A stretch of 64,000 nucleotides of DNA from Blastobasis lacticolella (GCA_905147135.1 LR990064.1:12790001-12854000); one strand, 5' to 3'; positions 34,205 to 43,560 are shown, numbered from the stretch's first letter. Numbers and translations: made by a program. Notes: generated by a model from the sequence alone, not told the origin.

Positions 34205-34262
34205 TTGTATACGTATTTTTTATGTAATACGGCAGACAAACTAGCAAGTGGGCAAGGTATGG
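34205..34262 (-). mobile_element. LINE-D/C-type 3' terminus
   Basis: On the minus strand it reads GCCCACTTGCTAGTTTGTCT, GCCGTATTACAT and an A run, the shared end of families C and D. A 64-codon minus frame running from here to 34391 is not recognised. Confidence 0.6.
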
Positions 34263-34548
34263 TATAAAACGTTTCAATTTATTTTCGACCCACTTGACTG
34301 TCTCATTTATTTTGTCCCGCACAGCAGCCGGCACCTGTTCTGAATGGATGCATTCGACAGACGCTCTCCTTCGCACGTCTTTTGGCCGCACGGCGAGTGC
34401 ATCGCAGTGTTGGCTTTACATTGCTAGTTTGACAAGCAAGTCAAGCCTGCTAATGTTGTAAATGCGAACGACGAACGCTTCTGTTTATGTAATAATAAAA
34501 ATCTTAATTTTTCTTCACTTAATTGATCAGATGGCTAATTACGTAACT

Positions 34549-34732
34549 CTGTTGCTAACAATTCTCTGATTTCAATGATTGAAATTGTTACTTTTGCGAT
34601 TACGTATGATCGATTTAACTGTTTCAGTTTATTGCAAGGTACTTTGTTAGCAACTACACCCATGAAATCTATGATACAGAATCGCAAAAACCACCATTTC
34701 AATCATAGAAATCAAAGAATTGTTGGTAACAG
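34549..34732. mobile_element. MITE-L copy 2
   Basis: CTGTTGCTAACAATTCTCTG at the left is reversed as CAAAGAATTGTTGGTAACAG. The centre includes TTTTGCGATTACGTATGATC. Flanks CGTAACT and CGTTACA are a weak candidate duplication. Confidence 0.85.
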
Positions 34733-35172
34733 CGTTACATAGCCTGCAGGACATTGTTATGATATTGTGGGAGACTGGAGCTTATTGTATGTAATGGTCT
34801 TTAATAATATGCTTTGTTACTGCTTAAACATAGTCTTTTCTTTTTAAAATATGTTCCGTCGTGTTTCACTTAAACAAAATGTTTTTTTTTTCTAATAATT
34901 TTTTTTTACAAATACCTAGTTGTCATTTTAGCTTAAATAAATTCAAGCCTGAATATAAGTTCAAATTTATATAAGCATTAGTTAGATAGAAAGTAAAACG
35001 GTAAAATGAAACTTCAAATTTACTCTGAGAAACAGCAATGTACCGTAAACTCGGAAAGAGAGTCGTACGAGTTTGCTATAAAAAAGTCTAAGGGTGGTTT
35101 TACCCTGTTTCGGTGATGAATGTGTCTTTAAAATTATTTATTTGTTAGCATCTGGCTAGACAATATCGTCTA
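34733..35172. other. gene-free AT-rich stretch
   Basis: No recognised feature. Confidence 0.4.
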
Positions 35173-35190
35173 ATAGATTTGGTAGTTTTA

Positions 35191-35532
35191 GAGAGCGTCG
35201 GTGGCCGAGTGGTTAGAGTATCGGATCGAATCCCGCTTCGGCCATGTACCAATGACTGTTTTCTGAGTTAAGTTACATTAGTTGAATACTAATCGATGCT
35301 CTTACGGTGAGGGAAAACATCGTGATGAAACCTGCACATTCAGGCGACTGGATGTGTAACCATGATCCAATCTGGTCAGGTTCCCCTGGTAGCAGGCTCA
35401 TGGAGGTCAGATGGCAGTCGCTCCACTGTAATTACCTGATCGCCAAATCCTGGATCATGGTCACGACGGACCCCAGGCCATCGTGCGCGAGAGCACAACC
35501 GGGATATTAACGCCAAGATGATTATTTTTGTG
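35191..35532 (+). mobile_element. SINE-A with perfect 18-bp duplication
   Basis: ATAGATTTGGTAGTTTTA occurs at 35173-35190 and 35533-35550, fixing both ends. The insert starts GAGAGCGTCGGTGGCCGAGT and ends GCCAAGATGATTATTTTTG. The head has a deletion between A box and B box (ATCGGATCGAATCCC), so it differs from 18990. The long perfect duplication makes this one of the youngest insertions here. Confidence 0.95.
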
Positions 35533-35559
35533 ATAGATTTGGTAGTTTTATCCCTATTT

Positions 35560-35702
35560 TACAGCGTTATGCCAGTTGCTGAGTCGGATGCGAGAGCCAA
35601 CGGCCTACGACGCCAGGATGCCGAAGACCAGGCGAAGTGGAGGAGAATGAGCAGGAAAGCGGACCTTGCAGAGGCCGGGATAAACGCTAGGATGATGATG
35701 AT
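35560..35702 (+). mobile_element. RTE-like LINE tail (U)
   Basis: The frame reads ESDARANGLRRQDAEDQAKW, then RRMSRKADLAEAGINAR, followed by GATGATGATGAT. This is the W-R-[KR]-x-x-R-K-A-D type C-terminus I associate with RTE-like elements. Only the last 45 codons or so survive. Confidence 0.75.
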
Positions 35703-36151
35703 ACCAGTAGGGTAGTAGTGCCTAAGCTAAGAGTTCAAAATTGCGTTGTTTATCTGGGTTATACCACAACACTGCTTAAGCCACAACAACATTTTGATGA
35801 TGTGCAAGCTTCAACTTGTATGTTAGTGATATTCTAGTTTAATATCAATTTCAACTCATTACTTCAAAATTCATTTAGAACGACAATTTTCTTCTATATT
35901 TTTTTTTGCTGTGCTCATAGTTAGTGGCCGTGTGGTGTCCAGAAGAGTAGAATAGCACCAACCCCTTACACTCACGGGTGTCGTACAAGGCGACTAATGT
36001 TTTCGAGGCAAAAGATCTACAGTCTCCGTAGGCTGGAAAATGGACTGCAGCATTTTCCATTGTTATATTTATAACACTGTGATCTCCAACCCGCCTGCCG
36101 AGCGAATTACGGCAACAACCTCCCGTTTCGTGGGAAAGGCCCTAAGTCCAG

Positions 36152-36870
36152 GGGGGCAATTCTTGCGCTGTGACATCTTAAATTCGATATTTTTCTCTAT
36201 AGCCAAAAAACTGATCTTTGATATTGATCTTTGATAATATACGACTGTCGAAGATAGTAGAGAAAATATTTTTTAGCTGCAATAGACATTTCAATGTCAT
36301 TATTAATGTATATATGTGCCTAGAAAATTAAGGTAGGGTTAAGGCAATGGAAGGATAGGGTAGGGGTAAGGTAGCGATAGGGTAGGGATAGGATAGAGTA
36401 GGGTGGGAGCGATTACCTATCACATGCAGCATGTGTAATGCACGCTCACTTAAAAGTCTGTCTGGCGGTGGCGTGGGGGCCGGGTCGCTCTTTTCCCTCA
36501 AATATGGTTGAATTGGATGATGGCTGGGCCCTTCGTTATACTCGTGAACGGGTGCTGCCTTGGTGGACTGGCTTACTCTTGCTGTAATTTTAGGTGGTTT
36601 TTCTTAATTATACTAGACATACCTATATAATATAATATAGCGTTCCGGCTCTGCCTGGCATTGTCGAGCACGGTTCGGTCGTGGTTGGCGAGGGATACGT
36701 TTATCTACGGCCATAGGGCGGTCAGCGTGTCACTGTGTGTTTCCTTCCTACTTTCTTACCCCCCTTCCTTTTTTACGATTGAAAGAGATATTTAATGTCC
36801 TAATCAAACAAGAAATTTTGAATTTTGAATTTTTGAAAATATGTCGAATTCGAGATGTCACAGGAATCCC
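36152..36870. mobile_element. MITE-P copy 1, itself interrupted
   Basis: Left arm GCGCTGTGACATCTTAAATT and right arm AATTCGAGATGTCACAGG are inverted and lie at the breakpoints in repeat-B. The arms and inner text (TGCAATAGACATTTCAATG) match copy 2 at 62395-62619, which lacks the central 0.5 kb. Confidence 0.85.
36329..36834 (+). mobile_element. unclassified retroposon inside MITE-P
   Basis: GAAAAT occurs at 36323-36328 and 36835-36840. The empty site is seen in MITE-P copy 2 (GGCAAGAAATAATGTCG). The insert starts with a degenerate (TAGGG)-like run (36329-36410), has a GC-richer middle (GTTCCGGCTCTGCCTGGCAT), and ends with ATTTTGAATTTTGAATTTTT, a TTTTGAA-type tail. No coding frame is seen. 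Confidence 0.7.
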
Positions 36871-37170
36871 TGCAGTGGACTGTTATGGGCTGTGATGACG
36901 ATGATGATGATGTCAACCATAACGCTTTTTAGGCCGGCCTCTTCTCTCCTTGCCGGGCTGCATGTCCAGACGTTTGTTCCCTACGTAAAAACTTACATAC
37001 AAAATTGCCGACCATATTACGTCCAACTTTCGTCTTAACCCTGAACTGCTGTATACAAAATGAATGGACGCGATGAACCTCCGTGGAACCCACGCTGGGC
37101 GGCCGAGTGTGACGAGACGTGTAGTGTTACTACTTACTAGATACAGGATGCTACAACTAGACAATTATAA

Positions 37171-37698
37171 ATAAAATAAATTAATAAATATTCGTGGACA
37201 AATTCACACAGCGCCATCTAGCCACAATTAATATTTGACATATAGTTTTCGAACATTGTATTTGACATTTCATATTATGATTTAATTTTATATTTGGCAT
37301 GTTTGAAGCATTTTGTATTTTCTTATAATTATTTAATTTAACATTTGACTTAATTATTATTTGATATTATAATACTTATTTAATTCTTGACAATTTCGAA
37401 TCATGATAATTTGATACTATTGAATTAATCCCCTTTGTACCTGTTGTGATTTTTTCTGTATGTCTATTTTGTATACTATTTATTGTGCACAATAAATGTT
37501 AAATAAATAAATAAATAAATATAATTGTTTTTTAACATTGACATCAACTATTAGTACTTAATTCTATTCATAAACTATTTTAAATGACGATGTATGATTA
37601 TTACTACGAATAAATGAATATGAATATAGTAATATATGAATAAGCAAAGCTTGTACTATGGGTGCCAGATAACTGATATACTACTTAAATACTTTAAA
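37171..37698 (-). mobile_element. SINE-G split by an AT-rich insertion
   Basis: The tail block CACACAGCGCCATCTAGCCA ends at 37226 and the family resumes at about 37642 with AAGCAAAGCTTGTACTATGG through AACTGATATACTACTTAAAT. In intact copies these blocks are only about 10 bp apart. Confidence 0.8.
37227..37641 (+). mobile_element. AT-rich insertion with (AAAT)n tail
   Basis: The insert has repeated TTTGACAT-like words (37247, 37261, 37342) and a retroposon-like end, TATTGTGCACAATAAATGTT followed by AAATAAATAAATAAAT. About 115 bp follow the tail before SINE-G resumes, so more than one event is possible. Confidence 0.55.
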
Positions 37699-38006
37699 AG
37701 GTTCAGTTTTTTGGTCAAATTGGATTCAACTAGGTTGTGTCTAGTGGTAAATACCATTTAATTTTGACATAGACAAATATTTTTTGACCCTAAATAAAAC
37801 ACATCCAAAATTATTAATAAGAAATAAGTTTTCAAATGAAAAATATTTTTTTAAGCAAGCTTTTTTCGCGCAGCTTTTGATTGAATATCATGGGGGTATA
37901 GTACTCTACAAAACCATTCCAAAGAGCACAAACACGATTGGTTTATCTTGTTGCGTTTATTAGTTCCTATGGCCATCTTCGACTACCCATCGTCAGATCA
38001 TCTCCA

Positions 38007-38141
38007 TGGTATAGCTAGTGTCAAATAAGAAGAGACTTGGCGGGTCACGTGGTTCGACTTGCGCTGCATACGATTACCTGCGCGAAATCCCCTCCAATGC
38101 CATTTGACAAGTCTCTTCTTTCGTGATGCGGGTTATACCAT
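38007..38141. repeat. imperfect inverted repeat
   Basis: ATGGTATAGCTAGTGTC with AAGAAGAGACTTG on the left is mirrored by CAAGTCTCTTCTTTCGTG and GTTATACCAT on the right. The arms are about 35 bp with mismatches, around a centre containing TGCGCTGCATACG. Confidence 0.55.
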
Positions 38142-38336
38142 ATTAATGCATTGACATCCAAGTTATACATAGCTATACCAAACAGCTCAATTGAACACCG
38201 GAAAATAGTCCAAACTAGGCTTGCAAGATTTGCCCCGAACATACATAGTTACATTAAACATTGCGAGTTAAATAAAAGCATGTATAAAAGGAAAGTAGAA
38301 CTATGCGACATCGGACCAAACGGGACCAGCCTCAGC

Positions 38337-38512
38337 GTAATTTTTTTTTTATGTTATCCGGCAGACAAACAGGCATGCGGGCCACCTGATGGAAAGTGGT
38401 CACCACCGCCTATGGACATCAGCAACACCAGGGGAGTCACCAATGCGTTGCCCGCCTCTGAAAAGACCTCAAATATACCTCTTGAACGATCCCATGTCAT
38501 AGTTCAAAGGTA
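38337..38512 (-). mobile_element. LINE-D 3' end, minus strand
   Basis: It starts with a T run, then CATGCGGGCCACCTGATGG, CAGCAACACCAGGGGAGTCA and CTTGAACGATCCCATGTC, the reverse of 9060-9240. The reverse frame keeps FKR(Y/G)IFEVFSEAGNAL-type text in places, but shifts. Confidence 0.8.
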
Positions 38513-38518
38513 TATTAT

Positions 38519-38685
38519 ATGCAATGCCTGAGAGTGTACTGTTATAACTGCACTTTAACATGGGGTTCTTCAAAAGGCACGTCTACATATACCTCAAAGG
38601 TCAGCACCGCCTCCGCTTCGCTTAGGTTGCAGATGTCCTGGACGACGGTGGCCACTTTCCATCAGTTGGTATGTCTGATCAAGAA
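38519..38685 (+). mobile_element. LINE-M 3' end
   Basis: AACATGGGGTTCTTCAAAAG, ACCTCAAAGGTCAGCACCGC, CGCTTAGGTTGCAGATGTCC and GACGACGGTGGCCACTTTCC give the clearest M-family tail in the window. Confidence 0.8.
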
Positions 38686-38724
38686 AAGGCAAAAAAATAA
38701 CCGTGTACACAAAATTAAATGAAA

Positions 38725-38977
38725 ATAAATAAATAAATATTCGTGGACAAATTCACACAGCGCCATCTAGCCCCAAACTAAGCAAAGCTTCTACTATGGG
38801 TGCTAGATAACTGATATACTACTTAAATACTTTTAAATACATACTTATTATACATATAACACCCAGACCCGTAACAGAAATTTAAATTCATCATTTCAAT
38901 TTCTGCCCGGCCGGGAATCCAACCCGGGACCTCTTGCGTGGCAGACCGGTTGACCATTGAACCACTCAGGTCGTCAA
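38725..38977 (-). mobile_element. SINE-G, full-length, minus strand
   Basis: A TAAATAAATAAATATTCGTG tail, the CACAGCGCCATCTAGCCC block, CCCGGCCGGGAATCCAACCC (B-box region) and GGCAGACCGGTTGACCATTG (head) are present in order. AAATTA on both sides is a possible short duplication. Confidence 0.9.
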
Positions 38978-39293
38978 ATTAGTGTACACATAGAGCTCAT
39001 CTGTCTTCAGGCCTGTCATTGAATCCGAAACAACGTTTGCCAATTCGACCAACCATACACGAAATGTAGCGTATCAAATTACACAATCTAGCCTAACCAA
39101 CCACAGCTCCATGCCATCATACAATAGGCTGAGGTCCGTTAATTTCACCCAATAAATTACCCATTTGGACACTTTGCGAATCCCAATTTGAAACTACATC
39201 AATGGCTGCATATCTATTCGACGTTACAATTTTAAAAGCTAGTAAGGGACTCGGGACTAATTTTAGGCCGAGGCTATAAAGATGAGTCATAAA
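38978..39293. other. short unassigned stretch
   Basis: No recognised feature. Confidence 0.4.
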
Positions 39294-39508
39294 ATGTTTT
39301 TATGTTTTACGGCTGACAAACAGACAAGCGGGCCACCTGATGGAAAGTTGTCACCGCCGCTTGTGCACATCAGAAACACTAGAGGAGTTACTAATGCGTT
39401 GCCCGCCTCTGAAGATATCTCTAATAAATCTCTTAAACTAACCCATCTTATAGTTCAAAGGAAACACTTTGGTTGGGAGCTCATTCCACATCCGAAGCGG
39501 ATGTCATT
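39294..39508 (-). mobile_element. LINE-D 3' end, minus strand
   Basis: GACAAGCGGGCCACCTGATG, CTAATGCGTTGCCCGCCTCT and GGTTGGGAGCTCATTCCACA are the reverse of 9035-9235. The last block encodes the MWNELP motif on the minus strand. Confidence 0.82.
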
Positions 39509-40518
39509 GGCATTCTAATATGGGTAATCATTACCTTTCCAGTAAGTGTACCAATAACGTGTAAAATTAAAAGAAAACGTTGCCCTTGCTAATGATTCAA
39601 TTATTTTTTGACAACTGCGTGTTTGACAACTTTAAAAGCTATCAAGGGACGTCCTTCACTAGGTTTTCATGCGCATTGTTAAGATTAGATAAAGTTTTTG
39701 TGTGTTTTACGTAAAATGTACCCAGTTTTTATTGAAAACCTCTTTCTAAGCACTTATTAGACATTTTAGCGACATGCAAATCACTGCATAATAAGCCTAG
39801 TAACCCCATTTGTGTCACTAAATACTGGGTAAACGAAGTTTAAATAGGAGTTCATCAATTCAATAAGAAGAAGCAGATGGCCTAATAATGTGCAAAATTA
39901 TAATTATTATATTTTTTAACATTTTGTATAAGTTTTGCTCATAAATAGCTGTTTATTCTTCTTTTTTTACTTAATTAGCGTGTCATCGTGTCTACGTGCA
40001 AAAATAATTCCCTTTTCATTCTTTTCTTCTTTCAAAAAGTGGTTTGAAAGTGGGTGCCGTACGAGGTTTTGAATTTGTACCGCCAGCGCCGGATAGTTGT
40101 TAGATATAATGGATATCCCCAAGTGTGTCATTTCCATAATCAATGTGGACCAACAGGCTGACGTGGGTATTGACAGCGGGAAGACCCTGGTTTCGAATGT
40201 CATAATTAGAAGGCCTGTCCTATAATTAGACCAGCGTTCGATACGACGAAGTTTTGAAATTCTAATTGAGGATTGTCTCAAATCGTTAGAGCTTTGTGGG
40301 CCTTGTAGTTTGAAGTCTTGTGGGCGTGAAAACGTAGAGCGTTTTCTGTACATTTTCTAGGTGGTAAACTCACGACCAAAATTCTGTAAATTTATAAACC
40401 AAAACAAATCTTAACTCCCGTTTAACATTGAAACGATATACCTATTTTAACGAAGACTATAGATGTGGATATTGGTTTCTAAATTGCGTTTACAAAATTT
40501 CAATAGCTTTGATTTTGT
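39509..40518. other. gene-free stretch with one orphan frame
   Basis: A 128-codon minus-strand frame (39967-40353) is the longest in the window. It begins MYRKRSTFSRPQDFKLQGPQ and contains PLSIPTSACWSTLIMEMTHL. I recognise no domain, signal peptide or repeat, and there is no promoter or splice context, so it is not called as a gene. The rest is AT-rich. Confidence 0.35.
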
Positions 40519-40773
40519 TTATGTCGTACGGTAGGCAAACAGGCAAGCGGGCTACTTGATGGAAAGTGGTCACCATTGCCTATAGACATTAGCAACACCA
40601 AGAGTATCGCCAATGCGTTGCCCACCTTTAACACGTTGCTCTGGCAGCTAGAAGGCAAATGCCACTCCACTGCCTAAGCCACGGTTCCCCAAACCCTGGA
40701 AACCTTACTCACCGGCAGAAACACAATACTATTTAAAAGAGTATTATTTAGCTGCGATATTCTGTAAGGTGGA
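40519..40773 (-). mobile_element. LINE-C-type tail, minus strand
   Basis: GTCGTACGGTAGGCAAACAG, TTGCTCTGGCAGCTAGAAGG, CACCGGCAGAAACACAATAC and AGCTGCGATATTCTGTAAGG are in the same order at 50487 and 57049. Confidence 0.85.
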
Positions 40774-40857
40774 TTTGATTGGTTAAATGGAAATTATGAT
40801 CAAACTTCTTTTGACTGCGCGTCAGCTTTCGGTAATCGACCTATACGAACATGATGA

Positions 40858-41170
40858 ACTCATCATCATCATCCGAGCGGTGAAGGCCAGAGTTCGTTTT
40901 CTTGCTCATCTTTCTCTGCTTCGCCCAGTGGCCCTAGCAAAAGTGTGTCCGCGACAAAGATCGCGCCGCGAGAGAGCGTTTGTCTCTTTCTCTCAATACT
41001 AAGACGAAAGAGATAGCAATACCTATGTCGCGCTTCTTCTAGCTTATCGCGCGCGAGAGCAACTTGTGCTAGGCCTACAGTCTTCGGCATGCTTGCGTGA
41101 CTGCCGTTGGCTCACACATCCAACTCGGCGATGTTAATCCGCTTGGGTCTCCCGCGGGACCTCTTTTTCC
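40858..41170 (-). mobile_element. RTE-like tail (U) split by MITE-X
   Basis: The left end CATCATCATCATCCGAGCGG is the reversed simple-repeat terminus. CTCTGCTTCGCC stops at 40925, and TCTTCGGCATGCTTGCGTGA with TGACTGCCGTTGGCTCACAC resumes at 41081. In the uninterrupted 35560 copy these blocks are adjacent. Confidence 0.75.
40926..41080. mobile_element. MITE-X copy 1
   Basis: The 155-bp unit runs from CAGTGGCCCTAGCAAAAGTG to ACTTGTGCTAGGCCTACAG. The ends are imperfect inverted copies of about 18 bp. It is over 90% similar by eye to 50181-50335. CAG-type ends hint at hAT, but no 8-bp duplication is evident. Confidence 0.8.
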
Positions 41171-41204
41171 AGGTTTGGCCACCTATTTTCCAAAAGCCAG
41201 TAGG

Positions 41205-41310
41205 TATAATAGGACTTTTCCAGGCCAATGCGAATAGGCTGCTTCTAGACTGGCAGGCTCCAGCTTCCTGAGTATCGTCACTTACCAGTTAGATAACGGG
41301 CTTTGTCTGA
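41205..41310 (+). mobile_element. LINE-E 3' fragment
   Basis: CAATGCGAATAGGCTGCTTC, TAGACTGGCAGGCTCC and TATCGTCACTTACCAG match the tail of 25469-25846. Confidence 0.65.
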
Positions 41311-41442
41311 CCAATCGTTCCATCACTCCAAATCATGTGTAGCCAGGATGTACACCGAGTTACTGAGATTTGACACTCAGGCACTCCAGAGGACGAGCTG
41401 ATACTGTTTTGGAACCTGAAACTTTAATGAAATAACAGGTAC

Positions 41443-41619
41443 CAGTGTTTCCTTTGGACTATGACATGGGATCGTTCAAGAGGTATATTAGAGGTCTCTT
41501 CAGAGGCGGGCAAAGCATTAGTGACTCCCCTGGTGTTGCTGATGTCCATAGGCGGCGGTGACCACTTTTCATCAGGTGGCCCGCTTGCCTGTTTGTCTGC
41601 CGTATAACATAAAAAAAAG
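41443..41619 (+). mobile_element. LINE-D 3' end
   Basis: CATGGGATCGTTCAAGAGGT, GGTCTCTTCAGAGGCGGGCA and CCCCTGGTGTTGCTGATGTC are almost identical to 9088-9240. It ends CCGTATAACAT and A run. The frame reads GSFKRYIRGLFRGGQSISDS. Confidence 0.85.
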
Positions 41620-41739
41620 GTAGGACTAGAAAAAATATTGATTTAGACTTCGAAAAAGCGAGGTGAAATTGTGGAAAAACTACATCACTACTGCGGTTCT
41701 ACAATTTTGATAACCTGCTTTTTGCAAATTTGATAAATT

Positions 41740-41819
41740 GCAGATATTATGGGCGACAGTCACCACTTACTATCAGGTGGGCAGGTGCTAATTTGTAGCT
41801 GAATAATATAAAAAAAAAA
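41740..41819 (+). mobile_element. unassigned LINE tail with poly(A)
   Basis: GGGCGACAGTCACCACTTAC, TATCAGGTGGGCAGGTGCTA and an A run at 41810 have the ATCAGGTG-type end of the local LINE families, but fit none of them exactly. Confidence 0.55.
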
Positions 41820-42356
41820 CTACAGCCGGCCACTCCCCTTCATGCCATTAGTCAAGCGACATGCCAAGTAGCATGACAACAATAGGCGGACATATTCATA
41901 CCACTTGACGGCATGTAAGCTAAAATGAACGGGATCAAGCCTACTTCTGTCATGCCACAATTCGCACGAGTAACTGGCAGGTAAATACAAAGCTATCGAA
42001 TAACAATATGTACCTACAGGTACATTTAGTACCAAATAATTAATGCGTCGGTATCACATGGCCAGTAATTAGGCTCACATTCATGTATGCAATAGTAATT
42101 TGGATGCTAGCTACGAATCTAAATCGGAAACTGCGGCGAATTGTTTAAATGAATATTATTATACTCGTCATTGCTATGGCAAATGCATGGCGCCATATTC
42201 GATTAAATGTACTTTCGAGTCTTCGTTATCGGTGCAATGTTACTATAAAACTTTTATTCCATTCTGACTAGTAGTGAAGTCACCATATAAAATCGTAGAA
42301 CTAAAACAAGTACGTCTAAACAAAAAAAGACCTGCGCTATCCAACAGTCCGTAAGC
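41820..42356. other. gene-free stretch
   Basis: No recognised feature; a 71-codon minus frame here is unsupported. Confidence 0.4.
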
Positions 42357-42554
42357 TGAGGTCTTTCGGTGAGGGAAAACATCGTGATGAAACCATTCGG
42401 GCGACTGAATGTGTAACCATGATCCAGTCTGGTCAGGTTCCCCGGGTAGCAGGATCACGGAGGTCAGATGGCAGTAGCTCCACTGTAATTACCTGAGCTG
42501 CCAAATCCTGCATCATGGTCAAAGCAAACCCGGACCCTCGTTCGCGTCACAACC
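42357..42554 (+). mobile_element. SINE-A, 5'- and 3'-truncated
   Basis: TCGGTGAGGGAAAACATCGT through AACCATGATCCAGTCTGGTC to AAACCCGGACCCTCGTTCGC. It gives way to a LINE-C-type tail before the usual GCCAAGATGAT end. Confidence 0.85.
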
Positions 42555-42567
42555 TTCCACAACTTAG

Positions 42568-42776
42568 GTTTCCAGTGCTCCATGGGGTGGGGATTTGGGG
42601 AACCGTGGCTTTGGCAGTGGAGTGGCATTTGCCTTTTGCTGCCAAAGCAACGTGTTATAGAGGTAGGCAACGCATTAGCGATACTCTTGGTGTTGCTAAT
42701 GTCTATAGGCAGTGGTGACAACTTTCCATCAGGTGGCCCGCTTGCCTGTTTGCCTACCGTATGACATAAAAAAAAA
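42568..42776 (+). mobile_element. LINE-C-type tail, plus strand
   Basis: GGTTTCCAGTGCTCCATGGG, TTTGCCTTTTGCTGCCAAAG, CGATACTCTTGGTGTTGCTA and CGTATGACATAAAAAAAA. The last 110 bp resemble the LINE-D end (GGTGACAACTTTCCATCAGG), the upstream part does not. Confidence 0.85.
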
Positions 42777-42789
42777 CCCCTAAGTCTAC

Positions 42790-42945
42790 ATATTCTCCAA
42801 TATTTCCATAACTACTGAACCGATTTTAATGAAGGAAAGCTGAGACCCATTTCGATTCAAATAACGAATTGCATCGGAATCGGTCCATCCGTTCGGGAGC
42901 TAAGTTGCCACAGACATACACACACAGAGCCCCATTTTAGTAACT
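42790..42945 (+). repeat. family-Z-like fragment
   Basis: AACTACTGAACCGATTTTAA, GGTCCATCCGTTCGGGAGCT and GACATACACACACAGAGCCC have the wording of common insect repeat bodies, similar to 11149-11221. Confidence 0.5.
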
Positions 42946-42986
42946 TCGGAACAAAAAATAACACATATCTAATGTTAGTAACAAAT

Positions 42987-43204
42987 GTAAAGCTCGTCTA
43001 AGCTGAAATGACGCGCCCCACTATCGCATTAACGCACACAAGCAAATTTAAAACATGGACGCAATACATATACAAATGCCGTTGTAATTGGTCATTCAGT
43101 TGCCGGTGAGTACGTTTGAGTCTCACCGGCGTTCATATTTTAAATTTGCTTGTGTGCGTTAATGTGATAGTGGGGCGCGGCATTTCAGCTTAGACGAGCT
43201 CTAC
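42987..43204. mobile_element. MITE-J copy 1, long palindrome
   Basis: Left arm GTAAAGCTCGTCTAAGCTGA, then GCGCCCCACTATCGCATTAA and CGCACACAAGCAAATTTAAA. The right arm is its reverse, ending GCTTAGACGAGCTCTAC. Arms are about 65 bp and nearly perfect, with a smaller GCCGGTGAG/CTCACCGGC hairpin in the centre. No duplication is seen. Confidence 0.88.
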
Positions 43205-43270
43205 ACAGTTTAGATATGTTATTTTATATAAATTACACATAAGGGGTCTGCCCCCAGTACGGCCATTTTT

Positions 43271-43560
43271 TCAGTGTCCCATTATAAATAAAGAAATAAT
43301 CGTAGACAAATTCACGCAACGCCATCTAGCCCAGAAGTAAGCAAAGCTTGTGTTATGGGTGCTAGATAACTGATAAACTACTTATATACTTTTTGTTGAA
43401 ATACATCCTTATTATACATAGAACCCCCAGACCCGTAACAGAAATTAAATTCTAATTCGTAACAATTTCTGCCCGGCCGGGAATCGAACCCGGGACCTCT
43501 TACGTGGCAGACCGGCATGTTGACCACTGAACCACTCAGGTCGTCATTATAGGACACTGA
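43271..43560. repeat. small hairpin split by a SINE-G
   Basis: TTCAGTGTCC (43270-43279) and GGACACTGAA (43552-43561) are exact inverted copies. Removing the SINE and one CATTATA copy leaves a 10-bp stem with a 7-bp loop. Confidence 0.8.
43287..43544 (-). mobile_element. SINE-G, full-length, with 7-bp duplication
   Basis: CATTATA occurs at 43280-43286 and 43545-43551. The insert reads tail to head on the plus strand: CGCAACGCCATCTAGCCC, GGCCGGGAATCGAACCCGGG (B box reversed), GGCAGACCGGCATGTTGACC and CACTCAGGTCGT. The copy is well preserved. Confidence 0.92.

Larger units (their letters stand above)
35925..36912 (+). mobile_element. repeat-B split by a nested insertion
   Basis: The 5' part (35925-36150) starts TGGCCGTGTGGTGTCCAG and ends CCCTAAGTCC. 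The 3' part (36871-36912) is TGCAGTGGACTGTTATGGGC with the TGATGACGATGATGATGATG end. Joined, they align with uninterrupted copies, so the 0.7 kb between them arrived later. Confidence 0.9.

Noticed and set aside
36329..36412. interstitial telomere repeat
   Set aside because: The GGTAGGG-like run is degenerate and does not keep the insect (TTAGG)n unit; it is treated as part of the inner retroposon.
38151..38531. 126-codon plus-strand frame
   Set aside because: Its second half is the antisense of a LINE-D 3' end, and the first half has no recognisable motif.
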